This document shows positions 25,080-32,326 of a DNA stretch of 60,869 nucleotides, in pieces. The notes below the pieces were generated by a model, which ran no database searches, had not been told where the DNA came from, and worked only from the letters and a program-made list of their open reading frames with translations. The stretch's first letter is position 1; every line of letters begins with the position of its first letter. Origin of the DNA: Pseudomonadota bacterium. Lineage in GTDB: Bacteria; Pseudomonadota; Alphaproteobacteria; Sneathiellales; Sneathiellaceae. The translations under genes and the position numbers were made by a program. The stretch covers positions 1 through 60,869 of the forward strand of contig JANSXH010000019.1 in NCBI GenBank assembly GCA_024743055.1. Direction: 5' to 3'.

Positions 25080-25367
25080 ATGAGACTTATCTGCGCCGTT
25101 TTGGCGCTTTTTTTATGCGCGAGCCCTGCTTTTGCCGGATTCGCCCAAACCTACATTCCTGTTGTTTGCACTGATAACCCGAAGGAAGCTTTAGATATCT
25201 TGGATCAGCGACAGCAATCTCCTGTATGGCGTAAAGACGACGCAGGCGGGGGCAGGCTAGTCCTGTTTCAAAATACGGAAACAGGAAAATGGACTCTGAC
25301 CCGTATTGTTCCGAAGGGACTTTGCATTATAGCGACTAGCCCAGAGCAAGAAGGCACAGCCTCATGA
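25080..25367 (+). CDS. small secreted phage protein
   Basis: A 95-aa protein with a cleavable signal peptide (RLICAVLALFLCASPAFA, cleavage expected after AFA at about residue 19). The mature part is about 75 residues and contains two Cys (VVCTDN, GLCII). It follows the tail fibre by 10 bp and overlaps the next small membrane protein. It could modify the host envelope during lysis or lysogeny; no family recognised. Confidence 0.6.
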   Translation: MRLICAVLALFLCASPAFAGFAQTYIPVVCTDNPKEALDILDQRQQSPVWRKDDAGGGRLVLFQNTETGKWTLTRIVPKGLCIIATSPEQEGTAS

Positions 25368-25534
25368 TGAAAACGGCAGATGTAGCAATCGGCACTGCCG
25401 CAACAGCCATCCCTTTATGGCTGCACTACTTCGAGAACTTCGGTGAAGCCTTCATTGTTGGGGGCGGCATCATCCTTATAATTATCAGGGTGGCCTTGGC
25501 CATCCGGGAATGGATGCGTGGACGAAAACCTTGA
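25364..25534 (+). CDS. small membrane protein, holin candidate 1
   Basis: A 56-aa protein, ATG overlapping the previous stop. One strong transmembrane segment (FIVGGGIILIIIRVALAI, residues 30-47) is followed by the basic tail REWMRGRKP. Size and topology fit a class III-like holin or spanin partner. The next gene starts at a GTG within its last codons. A two-segment holin candidate lies further on at 27277. Confidence 0.55.
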   Translation: MMKTADVAIGTAATAIPLWLHYFENFGEAFIVGGGIILIIIRVALAIREWMRGRKP

Positions 25535-26681
25535 ACAATATGCAACACCCCGACAATGGGAACTCATCACAGCAGCAATTAAACATGGATCGGACAGGAA
25601 GGCCGGAAAGGCTCTAGGCGTCAATAAGGGCGCGTTCAATAGAGCGAGAGCAGCCGTGGCCGTCAAGGCGGCGAGGTATGGCTATGCCCCGGATCATGAT
25701 CTGCTCCACCCAACCGCACCAGGATTCAAGGTAAGGGGCTCATCAACCCTATATGACATGACAAGCGGTGAGGCCAAGCTGCAATGGCTGAAAACCGATA
25801 TTGATAAAGAGGCCCAAGAAGAGGCTTTCAGAGCGGCTCTTGTAGGCTTTAAAGACGAAATTCCAGCCACAACGGCGATAACAGGGCCACTGCAGACGCT
25901 CTCCCACCTGCTTACACTCTACCCGGTAGGAGATCACCATTTCGGGATGCTTGCATGGGGAGAAGAGACAGGTGGAGAGGATTACGATCTAAAACGAGGT
26001 GAAGAACTTCTATGCGGGGCCATGGATCACCTTGTTCGCACGTCACCTGCCTCTCAGCAGGCCGCTATCGCTATCTTAGGTGATTTTATGCACTATGACG
26101 GCATGATGCCGGTAACGCCTACACACGGGCATTTGCTGGACGCTGACAGCCGTTTCCCGAAGATGGTTAGAGCCGCAATTAAGTGCCTCCGATATCTGAT
26201 AGCAAGAGCCCTTGAAAAACACGAACATGTCAGGCTGATAATTGAGATAGGGAATCACGACCTATCAAGTGCCGTCTTCATGATGGAATGCTTTGAAGCT
26301 CTTTATGAAAATGAGCCGAGAGTAGAGGTGGATAACAGTCCCCGCAACATCCACTGTATGCAGTTCGGGAAGAATATGCTCGGCACTCACCACGGCCATA
26401 AAATCAAGGTTGATGCTCTCGCGCAATTCTTTGCAAACGATTTTAAGGAGATATGGGGCGGGACAACCTATCGGTATTTCCATACCTGTCACGATCACCA
26501 CGACAGAGTTAAAGAGGTTGTCGGCGGGGTGGTGGAGGGGCACAGGATACTTGCTCCTGCAGACGCTCACTCTGCCCAAAACTATCGATCCTTACAATCC
26601 ATGAAGGCCATTGTCTACCACGCTGAATATGGTGAGGTGGCAAGGCATACAGTCAACCCTGCAATGTTAGATGATCAATGA
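25518..26681 (+). CDS. phage metallophosphoesterase with N-terminal HTH
   Basis: A 387-aa protein. The first 80 residues contain a helix-turn-helix-like segment (DRKAGKALGVNKGAFNRARA). A calcineurin-like phosphoesterase core follows, with motifs GDHHFG (138-143), LGDF (187-190), GNHD (245-248), THHGH and CHDHHD near the C-terminus. These supply the two-metal site seen in SbcD/Mre11-type nucleases and phosphatases. It lies oddly inside the lysis region. The GTG start overlaps the holin candidate by 17 bp. Likely DNA-processing, substrate unknown. Confidence 0.8.
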   Translation: MDENLEQYATPRQWELITAAIKHGSDRKAGKALGVNKGAFNRARAAVAVKAARYGYAPDHDLLHPTAPGFKVRGSSTLYDMTSGEAKLQWLKTDIDKEAQEEAFRAALVGFKDEIPATTAITGPLQTLSHLLTLYPVGDHHFGMLAWGEETGGEDYDLKRGEELLCGAMDHLVRTSPASQQAAIAILGDFMHYDGMMPVTPTHGHLLDADSRFPKMVRAAIKCLRYLIARALEKHEHVRLIIEIGNHDLSSAVFMMECFEALYENEPRVEVDNSPRNIHCMQFGKNMLGTHHGHKIKVDALAQFFANDFKEIWGGTTYRYFHTCHDHHDRVKEVVGGVVEGHRILAPADAHSAQNYRSLQSMKAIVYHAEYGEVARHTVNPAMLDDQ

Positions 26682-26881
26682 CCGAGATTCCTGAACCGCA
26701 AATTTTTCCCTACCTTGTCCAATCGAGCAGAGGGAGGCCTATCAGGCTTGTACTTAGCAAAGGCATTTATCAGGAAATCTCTCTGAGGTGTCTGGGTATG
26801 CTCCTGAAAAAAGGAACGGAAATCTACATAGAGGAGACGAAGAACGAAGCCGTTAAGAGAGGGCTAAATGAACCACTCTAA
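26678..26881 (+). CDS. small phage protein, 67 aa
   Basis: ATGA overlap with the phosphoesterase stop, and a 14-bp overlap with the endolysin gene. A beta-alpha-beta-like small protein (RGRPIRLVLSKGIYQEISLR, KKGTEIYIEETKNEAVKRG). No family recognised; accepted because of tight coupling on both sides. Confidence 0.5.
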   Translation: MTEIPEPQIFPYLVQSSRGRPIRLVLSKGIYQEISLRCLGMLLKKGTEIYIEETKNEAVKRGLNEPL

Positions 26882-27269
26882 GCACTTCACTGTTGAAGAA
26901 CTGCAATGCCCAACCACAAAGAAGCTGAAACTAGAACCCGGCTTTATAGAGGATCTGGAGGAACTGAGAACCTTCTACGGCTTGCCAATGATGGTAACTT
27001 CGGGCTGCAGGACACAGACACATAATGAATGGCTGATAAGGCGCAAGTATAGCGCATCTCCCAACAGCTTTCACTTGATAGCAAACCCCCAATATGGTTG
27101 CGACACATGCGCGGTTGATATTCGCCGTCCCAGCCCAACCAGACTACACAAACTCGTTTCAACAGCCCTTCCGTTAGGATGGACGGTGGGCTTTGCAAAG
27201 ACATTCATCCACCTGGATATGAGGGGGAAATACTCGAACCTCAGTCCGATTATCTACACATACAATTGA
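26868..27269 (+). CDS. M15-family endolysin (peptidoglycan endopeptidase)
   Basis: A 133-aa single-domain M15 peptidase. The N-terminus HFTVEELQCP is typical. The zinc site reads H69 (NSFHL), D84 (CAVDI) and H115 (FIHLD), with the SGCRT segment at 45-49. Such enzymes cut peptide cross-links of peptidoglycan (L-Ala-D-Glu or D-Ala-D-Ala type) at the end of infection. No signal peptide, so it needs a holin, and holin candidates flank it at 25364 and 27277. Confidence 0.85.
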   Translation: MNHSKHFTVEELQCPTTKKLKLEPGFIEDLEELRTFYGLPMMVTSGCRTQTHNEWLIRRKYSASPNSFHLIANPQYGCDTCAVDIRRPSPTRLHKLVSTALPLGWTVGFAKTFIHLDMRGKYSNLSPIIYTYN

Positions 27270-27276
27270 GGAAATC

Positions 27277-27483
27277 ATGGAATACATCGCCCAACGGCGA
27301 AAAGTCGTCGTAATGATTGTCGGGCTGGCTGTGATTATGGCCAACCAGGCTCTAGGAATCGATTTCTCTGGCGTGGAAACAGAAGCCGTCAATCTCATAG
27401 TTGGCGTCCTGACCATCTTTGCCGCAGAGAGAATCCCCAACAAACCAATCGAAACTTCTGATCCTATGGAGACAATCCAATGA
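27277..27483 (+). CDS. holin candidate 2
   Basis: A 68-aa protein with two hydrophobic segments (VVVMIVGLAVIMANQALGI at 9-27 and AVNLIVGVLTIFAA at 37-50) and a polar tail. It follows the endolysin by 7 bp, with GAGGAAAT as ribosome site. Size, two-segment topology and location fit a class II holin. Confidence 0.65.
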   Translation: MEYIAQRRKVVVMIVGLAVIMANQALGIDFSGVETEAVNLIVGVLTIFAAERIPNKPIETSDPMETIQ

Positions 27484-27797
27484 AAAAACTTATTGCCCTG
27501 GCGGGTGCGTTTGCTTTGACGGCATGTGCAACCTTCTTCGATCTGCCCTTGAGGGAACAGCTTGTCATCGCCTGCGATAAAGGCGCAGCCGCCCGTGAGG
27601 CCCTTGTTAAGCCACTTGTGGCAGGAGAGTTCAGCGCAGATACCCGCGTCCGCCTGAAAGCCGCCAGTGACACCCTATACGACATTTGCACGAATAAGGA
27701 ACTAATTACCGACCCGACCCTTGGCAACGCTGTGGGGCTTGTAAAACCCGCCGCTGAAACTCTTGTCAAAGCGGTTGCAGAATTGGAGAAAAGTTAA
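27480..27797 (+). CDS. phage lipoprotein, outer-spanin candidate
   Basis: A 105-aa protein with a lipoprotein signal (KKLIALAGAFALTACATF, lipobox LTAC, Cys16). The mature part is helical with two further Cys. A lipoprotein next to holin and endolysin is what an Rz1-type outer spanin would be, though it is longer and not proline-rich. It overlaps the holin stop by ATGA and the next start by TAATG. Confidence 0.6.
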   Translation: MKKLIALAGAFALTACATFFDLPLREQLVIACDKGAAAREALVKPLVAGEFSADTRVRLKAASDTLYDICTNKELITDPTLGNAVGLVKPAAETLVKAVAELEKS

Positions 27798-28009
27798 TGA
27801 CTAAATATGAACTCATTGCAGACCTTGTGTCTATCGCAACAGTAGAGGTTGTCGATTTCGTCCTGACTATGGAAGAGTTGAAGAAAGAGGGCGAACTTTC
27901 CGAAGCAGAGGTCAACGCCAAGTTCGAGCAACGCCGCCAGAAAATGGTAAGTCGACAGGAGTCGAGCAGGGCTAAGTTTGACGCGGCTATTGAGGTTAAT
28001 CAGGGTTGA
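27797..28009 (+). CDS. small helical phage protein, 70 aa
   Basis: ATG at 27797 overlaps the lipoprotein stop. A single long amphipathic helix is likely (TMEELKKEGELSEAEVNAKF), with a charged end. Last rightward gene of the late operon; its 3' end overlaps the leftward gene at 27996 by 14 bp. Function unknown. Confidence 0.55.
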   Translation: MTKYELIADLVSIATVEVVDFVLTMEELKKEGELSEAEVNAKFEQRRQKMVSRQESSRAKFDAAIEVNQG

Positions 28010-28268
28010 TTTTGCTTTCAAGCGCCTCTCGATAGAGACTGTTGATTGCTTTTTGCGCGTTTTTATAGGATGACTTTTTCACAGTGCCGTGCATCTCCTT
28101 AGAGAATTCTTGAGCCCTAGTGTGAATAATCTTATTAGCGATACTCTCATACACGTATGGTGGCGCGCCCGCATCTGTCCATCCTTTATATCGGGCGACA
28201 GCGAAAACGTCCTGACGTCCCGCAGCGTCTATGAGCGCTTCTAATCTCTCATGTTCTTTTCTATCCAT
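27996..28268 (-). CDS. leftward small phage protein, leaderless
   Basis: A 90-aa charged, helical protein (RKEHERLEALIDAAGRQDVF, SSYKNAQKAINSLYREAL) with no recognised family. Its ATG at 28268 is 6 nt after a perfect leftward TATAAT box, so transcription would begin about at the start codon. The -35 box lies in a palindrome shared with a rightward promoter. Orientation and its own promoter mark it as a prophage-expressed accessory gene. Confidence 0.6.
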   Translation of the reverse strand: MDRKEHERLEALIDAAGRQDVFAVARYKGWTDAGAPPYVYESIANKIIHTRAQEFSKEMHGTVKKSSYKNAQKAINSLYREALESKINPD

Positions 28269-28274
28269 ACCCCC

Positions 28275-28321
28275 ATTATACACATTTCTCCCTTGTTAAC
28301 AAGGTATTAGGGTGGTATAAT
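28275..28321. promoter_or_regulatory. symmetric divergent promoter pair around CCTTGTTAACAAGG
   Basis: The 14-bp perfect palindrome CCTTGTTAACAAGG (28291-28304) contains TTGTTA on both strands. Rightward: TTGTTA (28293-28298), 17-bp spacer, TATAAT (28316-28321). Leftward: TTGTTA (28302-28297), 16-bp spacer, TATAAT (28280-28275). Both -10 boxes are perfect and the two -35 boxes overlap, so the promoters must compete, and one protein bound at the palindrome could control both. Confidence 0.75.
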
Positions 28322-28327
28322 ATGCGT

Positions 28328-28497
28328 GACATGGCCGGTCCCTCTGCATTCATGTACGGGTCGGTCCTCTTCGCCTCAGTTGCAGGAACATAGGGAAGGG
28401 CTGCGAGCCTTCCTCTTCGCAGAGAAACCGGTGATATATGCTTGTCACGGGGGTATATGTTCCTTCAAGTGCGGTGGTGATATCATCACTGTTTGTT
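28328..28497 (+). ncRNA. candidate structured non-coding RNA, about 170 nt
   Basis: Downstream of the rightward TATAAT box there is no convincing gene on the + strand but strong RNA structure. CCGGT (28335-28339) and CTCTGC (28342-28347) pair with GCAGAG (28419-28424) and ACCGG (28427-28431) across a 2x2 internal loop, closing a domain of about 97 nt. Inside it GGAAGG...CCTTCC (about 28394-28412) makes a hairpin. A GGTGAT-ATC-ATCACT hairpin (28476-28490) followed by GTTTGTT could end the transcript. No known RNA family recognised. It points toward, and may be antisense to, the leftward gene pair 28569-29276. Confidence 0.5.
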
Positions 28498-28568
28498 CGT
28501 CATCCCGATACTTGCACATAAGCCGCTGCGCACGGCGATACTGGCACGTCAGAAAGCGGGACGCCGCA

Positions 28569-28787
28569 CTACTTAATCCCCGTATTCCCCACAAAATGAA
28601 TCGTCACCTGTGCCCCTCTATGCCCACATACCCGACATTTGGCACATTCTTTCAACCTGTCCATTGACAAGCCCTTATACAGCTTATTCAAAGCCACAGG
28701 ATTCACCCTCCTGGCTCTAGAGCAGCCATTACAATGCAGCCATACTTCGTGGTCAGGGTCTTCCTCAAGCATTCCTCGTGGTAGCAC
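28569..28787 (-). CDS. small zinc-ribbon protein
   Basis: A 72-aa protein (66 aa if the internal Met is used) with HCNGCSR near residue 19 and CAKCRVCGHRG near residue 48, a CxxC...CxxC arrangement typical of small zinc-ribbon proteins with a helical middle (VNPVALNKLYKGL). It is 12 bp downstream of the AP2-HNH gene and probably cotranscribed with it. Function unknown. Confidence 0.6.
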   Translation of the reverse strand: MLPRGMLEEDPDHEVWLHCNGCSRARRVNPVALNKLYKGLSMDRLKECAKCRVCGHRGAQVTIHFVGNTGIK

Positions 28788-28799
28788 AAAACGTGAACA

Positions 28800-29276
28800 T
28801 TAAGGATAATTTTTTTTCAATACGGGCTCCACGAAGGCTCGCTCCCATTCCTTTCGCGCGGCTATCGCGTCCTCTTTTTTCTTGAAAACGCCCAGGTACA
28901 TCTTCTCTCCGTTTATCACGCCCTGAGCCTTCCATTTTCTCCTGCTCTTGATGTAGCTCACTCCCTTATGACCGGAAGTGTTGTTTTTGTTCATGCCACG
29001 ATTTAGCAGTTGAATGGTACTTGTCACATATCTACAGTTCTCTGGACAGTAACCTGCATCATTGTCGACCCTATCCAGAGACAGACCTAGCTCCCACCTT
29101 GGCAGCGCCCATCGCAAAAAGGCTTCAAAATCCTTCCATTCCTCGCAGACTGATATACCTCTGCCGCCGTAGTATCTATAATTCTCAGCGTTTGGATTGC
29201 AGCATCTCCGCAGCATGGCCTTGTGAACCCACCGTAGCCGCTTGACTGCCTCCTTATGATTAAGGCCGTCGCTCAT
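28800..29276 (-). CDS. AP2-HNH homing endonuclease-like protein
   Basis: A 158-aa protein. The N-terminal part has the HNH-type pattern of phage homing endonucleases: RYYGGRGISVCEEWKDFEAF, LSLDRVDNDAGYCPENCRYV, and STIQLLNRG. The C-terminal part (GHKGVSYIKSRRKWKAQGVI, GVFKKKEDAIAARKEWE) is an AP2/ERF-type DNA-binding domain. The ribosome site is AAGGAG. It is the last gene before the attachment site; such free-standing endonucleases are mobile within phage genomes. Confidence 0.85.
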   Translation of the reverse strand: MSDGLNHKEAVKRLRWVHKAMLRRCCNPNAENYRYYGGRGISVCEEWKDFEAFLRWALPRWELGLSLDRVDNDAGYCPENCRYVTSTIQLLNRGMNKNNTSGHKGVSYIKSRRKWKAQGVINGEKMYLGVFKKKEDAIAARKEWERAFVEPVLKKNYP

Positions 29277-29389
29277 AATCTCTCTCCTTAAAAAGTTTTA
29301 CACTCGTCTCGTAAGTCCTTGATTCTTCATACCGTGAACGTATGCAGAACCTTGTAAAACCGCATTGATTCTAAAGAGATATACTGTGC

Positions 29390-29434
29390 CTGTGACTCAG
29401 GAGGTCGGGGGTTCAAGACCCCTCGTTCGCCCCA
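29390..29434 (+). other. prophage attachment site: 3' fragment of tRNA-His(GTG)
   Basis: The sequence from CTGTGAC (anticodon loop, GTG) to the CCA end reads as the 3' part of a tRNA: TCAGG stem, AGGTC variable loop, T-arm GGGGG-TTCAAGA-CCCCT, acceptor CGTTCGC, then C73 and CCA. Discriminator C73 and anticodon GTG identify tRNA-His. The 5' half does not fold (the bases before the loop do not pair with TCAGG), so this is the displaced duplicate left by integration into tRNA-His. Confidence 0.85.
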
Positions 29435-29440
29435 AATTTT

Positions 29441-29473
29441 AAAACCCTGAGATCCAGCATCTCGGGGTTTTTT
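29441..29473 (+). terminator. intrinsic terminator behind the tRNA-His fragment
   Basis: AAACCCTGAGAT - CCAGC - ATCTCGGGGTTT with a T run; a 12-bp stem with one wobble. It is probably the original terminator of the host tRNA-His gene, now separated from the intact gene by the prophage. Confidence 0.85.
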
Positions 29474-29483
29474 AATTTTCTTT

Positions 29484-29732
29484 TTAGATTTCAGTATTTG
29501 TTTTGGCGATGTCTTTTTTAACGCCCTTACGTTTGCGCCCCAACCAAACTTCGACCCGGCGACGGAGGCGGCGCATATAGGGGATGTCGGCGGAGAGGAT
29601 AACCACACCAAGCGGGATCATCCAGAAGCCGAGGACGGGAAGAAATCCGAAAATACCGCCAATCACCAAGGCCCAGCCAAGGATGAAGCGTCCCAACTTG
29701 CTGTTCGGCGAGCGAAATATCTTCTTGGCCAT
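29484..29732 (-). CDS. small membrane protein, PGPGW-type
   Basis: An 82-aa protein with a hydrophobic hairpin (LGRFILGWALVIGGIFGFLP, FWMIPLGVVILSADIP, residues about 13-50) and a basic tail (RRLRRRVEVWLGRKRKG). The GFLPVLGFWMIPLG core is typical of small bacterial proteins annotated as PGPGW-family transmembrane proteins. First host gene after the prophage. The ATG at 29732 is preferred over an adjacent TTG. Function unknown. Confidence 0.65.
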   Translation of the reverse strand: MAKKIFRSPNSKLGRFILGWALVIGGIFGFLPVLGFWMIPLGVVILSADIPYMRRLRRRVEVWLGRKRKGVKKDIAKTNTEI

Positions 29733-29802
29733 CAATTTACTCTGCTTCGGGAAAGGCCTACGACATATGGCGATAAATCACGGGAACGTCAAGCAAGGGC
29801 TG

Positions 29803-30504
29803 TCAGCGGGCAATGGCTTCCAACTTTGCGGTCGCGCTTTCAAGCCGTGACATCATTTTTTCCAGGCTTTCGTCTTGGGGCTTTTGCTGGTTGATTTGTT
29901 GGAAGATGCCGCCTTTTAGGACCTCCATAAAATGAGTAATTGTCTGGTCAATGTCCGTGGTTGAGGCATGAATGCGCATGGTGCGGGCGCCATATTCCAG
30001 GCCGCCATAGAAAATATCTCGGACGACGCTCAAGGGGATATCGCTGCGAATTTCTCCGCGGTTGATCCCTTCGCGAATGACCGTGTCGAATACCTCCACA
30101 TAGGTGCGGTTAAGCTGATAGCCTTCGGTTTTGCGGTATTCATTCGAGACCTTGTCGGGGAGCATGGCGAGGGCGAGCATCTGCCATTCCTTCGATACCC
30201 GTTCCAGATGGTGACGCGCCAGGAACTGTAATCGCTCATATGTGATTGAGATATCCTTGATACCCAGTGCTGCATCGCGCGTTAGCCGGTCATAAAATTC
30301 AACGGCGACGGCAAATAAAAGGGCGTTCTTATTTTCGAAATACGTATAGACGGTTCCCTCGGCGACACCGGAACTTTTGGCGATGTCAGCTATTTTGGCT
30401 TTCTCGAAGCCGTTTTTTTGAAAGATGACACGGGCGGCGGCGATGATCGCCTGCTCCTTCTTTTCGACTTTCTGGCGGCGGGTTTGGGGCCTGGTTTCCG
30501 GCAT
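29803..30504 (-). CDS. TetR-family transcriptional regulator
   Basis: A 233-aa regulator. The N-terminal HTH is clear: AIIAAARVIFQKNGFEKAKI, ADIAKSSGVAEGTVYTYFEN, KNALLFAV (residues 18-65). The C-terminal ligand-binding half (TYVEVFDTVIREGINRGEIR) is of the type found in fatty-acid or acyl-CoA responsive members. It is divergent from the acyl-CoA carboxylase genes, with a palindrome 2 bp from its start codon, so it probably represses itself and the carboxylase pair until an acyl-CoA is present. That pairing is inferred. Confidence 0.85.
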   Translation of the reverse strand: MPETRPQTRRQKVEKKEQAIIAAARVIFQKNGFEKAKIADIAKSSGVAEGTVYTYFENKNALLFAVAVEFYDRLTRDAALGIKDISITYERLQFLARHHLERVSKEWQMLALAMLPDKVSNEYRKTEGYQLNRTYVEVFDTVIREGINRGEIRSDIPLSVVRDIFYGGLEYGARTMRIHASTTDIDQTITHFMEVLKGGIFQQINQQKPQDESLEKMMSRLESATAKLEAIAR

Positions 30505-30506
30505 CT

Positions 30507-30535
30507 AATACTCCGTATTGAACTTGACTCAGTAT
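30507..30535. promoter_or_regulatory. candidate TetR operator
   Basis: AATAC-TCC-GTATT (30507-30519) is a perfect 13-bp palindrome 2 bp upstream of the tetR ATG. A near copy of its core, ACTCAGTAT (30527-30535), follows 17 bp after ACTCCGTAT (30510-30518). TTGACT at 30524-30529 could be a rightward -35 box within the same region. Two sites 17 bp apart in the divergent gap suit cooperative TetR binding. Confidence 0.45.
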
Positions 30536-30643
30536 ATTTGAATATGTTTCATTTACAAGAAAATTGCACAATGCTAATAATTGGACCAGTCTCGTCTCAA
30601 TCGAGGCCAAAACGATCCCGACAAATATGGCGGAGAACCATTG

Positions 30644-32266
30644 ATGAGCGTTTTTACTTCCAAGCTGAACCCAAATTCAGACAGTTTTTCGACCAACCGG
30701 CAAGAGATGCTCGGCCTCATGGACGAGTATTATGGACTGAAGCAGCGAGCGGAGGATCTGTCCGAGAAACGCCGCCCAAGATTTGAAGAAAGAGGGCAAC
30801 TGACACCACGTGAGCGGCTCTTGCGGCTACTTGATCCGGGTATGCCATTTCTCGAACTCTATGGTCTCGCCAATTATATGGTCGATATGGATGACCGGGA
30901 AAAATCCATTCCTGGTGCCAGTTCGTTGGCCGGGATTGGGTTTGTCAGCGGGATCAGGTGCCTTGTCTATGTGGATGACAGCGGTATCAACGCTGGGGCG
31001 TCCACTCAGAAATCCGGCCAGAAAATTCGGGCCTGCTTGGACGTCGCTCTCCGCCACAAGCTTCCCTTTGTCCATCTGGTAGAAAGCGCAGGTGCCAACC
31101 TGATGCAGTATCAGGTTGAATCCTGGGCTAACGGCGGCGGCATTTTTTACAGGCTCGCGCTGTTGAGCGCGGCCGGCATCCCAACCATTACTGTTCTGCA
31201 TGGCCCGGCGACGGCAGGCGGCGCCTATATGCCGGGGATGAGTGATTATGTCATCAGCATCAAGGGAAGGGGCCGCGCCTCTCTCGGCGGAGCTGCGTTG
31301 GTGCGAGCGGCGACGGGAGAGATTTCAGATGAGGAAGAACTTGCCGGAACAGATATGCATGCGACAATTTCTGGCCTTGTGGAATATACTGCTGAGGATG
31401 ATGCCCATGGCCTCCTTATCGCCCGCAGCCTGGTCCGTAAGCTGGACTGGAATAAAGCTTGCCCGACGCCGAAAAAGAAATCCTTCGAAAAGCCAAAATA
31501 CAGTCCGGAGGAAATCGCCGGCTTGGTTCCTGTTGATTATCGCAAACCCTATGAAGTTCGGGAATTGATCTCACGCCTTGTTGACGGATCAGAATTTGAG
31601 GATTTCAAACCGAGATACGGGGTGTCCACCATCTGCATTCAAGCGAGTATTCTTGGCAACGCCTGTGGGATTATCGGTAATAATGGGCCCATAGATCCGG
31701 CTGGGGCGACCAAGGGTGGGCAATTCTTTCAGCTATGCGACCAAGCGAATATCCCGATCATCTTCTTGAACAACACAACCGGGTATATGGTTGGGAAGGA
31801 ATATGAGCATGGAGGCATGATCAAGCATGGCTCCAAGATGATCCAGGCAGTCTCCAATGTACGGGTACCGAAAATTACGCTTTATATAGGCGCCAGCTTT
31901 GGCGCTGGTAATTATGGCATGGGAGGATTTGGCTATGATCCGGATTTCCTCTTTACCTGGCCCAATGCTCTAACGGGCGTGATGGGCGGTGAGCAGGCGG
32001 CCCTTACCATGGATCAGGTAGCTCGGGGCGCAGCGATCCGTCGCGGGCAGGAGATTGATGAGGAAGCACTTGCCGCGCAAAAAGAGCGTCTAATAAACCA
32101 TTTTGATAAGCAGTCGGACGCTTTTTATACGTCTGGACGTATGCTTGATCAGGGCGTGATAGACCCGAGAGATACACGCAGGGTTCTTGGATTTGCCTTG
32201 GAAACCTGTTGGGAGGCGCGCAACAGAACCGTTCATCCAAACAGCTTTGGCGTGGCCCGGATGTAG
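30644..32266 (+). CDS. acyl-CoA carboxylase, carboxyltransferase (beta) subunit
   Basis: A 540-aa carboxyltransferase of the propionyl/methylcrotonyl-CoA carboxylase beta family. It has ERGQLTPRERLLRLLDPGMP near the N-terminus, the first crotonase-like half with HLVESAGANLMQYQ and GPATAGGAYMPGMSDYV, and the second half with NNTTGYMVGKEYEHGGMIKH and GASFGAGNYGMGGFGYDPDF. It moves carboxyl from biotin to an acyl-CoA. Its biotin-carrying partner is encoded 60 bp downstream. The substrate cannot be fixed; branched or short-chain acyl-CoA is likely. The ATG at 30644 follows GGAG; an upstream in-frame start lacks a site. Confidence 0.9.
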   Translation: MSVFTSKLNPNSDSFSTNRQEMLGLMDEYYGLKQRAEDLSEKRRPRFEERGQLTPRERLLRLLDPGMPFLELYGLANYMVDMDDREKSIPGASSLAGIGFVSGIRCLVYVDDSGINAGASTQKSGQKIRACLDVALRHKLPFVHLVESAGANLMQYQVESWANGGGIFYRLALLSAAGIPTITVLHGPATAGGAYMPGMSDYVISIKGRGRASLGGAALVRAATGEISDEEELAGTDMHATISGLVEYTAEDDAHGLLIARSLVRKLDWNKACPTPKKKSFEKPKYSPEEIAGLVPVDYRKPYEVRELISRLVDGSEFEDFKPRYGVSTICIQASILGNACGIIGNNGPIDPAGATKGGQFFQLCDQANIPIIFLNNTTGYMVGKEYEHGGMIKHGSKMIQAVSNVRVPKITLYIGASFGAGNYGMGGFGYDPDFLFTWPNALTGVMGGEQAALTMDQVARGAAIRRGQEIDEEALAAQKERLINHFDKQSDAFYTSGRMLDQGVIDPRDTRRVLGFALETCWEARNRTVHPNSFGVARM

Positions 32267-32326
32267 GGAGTTATCACTACCACTTCCCACATCTATAGAA
32301 GAAATAAGAAACAGGAACAGCTGTCC

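Larger units (their letters stand above)
1..29434. mobile_element. P22-like prophage, right-hand 29.4 kb (left end outside window)
   Basis: A contiguous block of phage genes: immunity region, early operon, late switch, packaging, P22-type head and neck, ejection, tail fibre and lysis genes, in an order close to that of P22 late genes. The right border is a 45-bp 3' fragment of tRNA-His at 29390-29434, directly followed by the presumed tRNA terminator and host genes. Because the fragment points rightward, the complete tRNA-His and the other attachment site should lie left of position 1; no integrase is seen inside the window. The virion genes look intact, but the repressor is truncated. Confidence 0.93.

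Noticed and set aside
28326..28667. A 113-codon rightward reading frame downstream of the rightward TATAAT box
   Set aside because: The GTG start has no ribosome site, the product has no sensible composition (many Cys, His, Arg, Pro without pattern), and its second half is antisense to the better-supported zinc-ribbon gene. The strong pairing in the first part fits RNA better.
1..29434. Reverse transcriptase, CRISPR array, retron or toxin-antitoxin genes in the prophage
   Set aside because: I looked for these and found no reverse-transcriptase motif, no regular direct repeats with spacers and no recognised toxin family.
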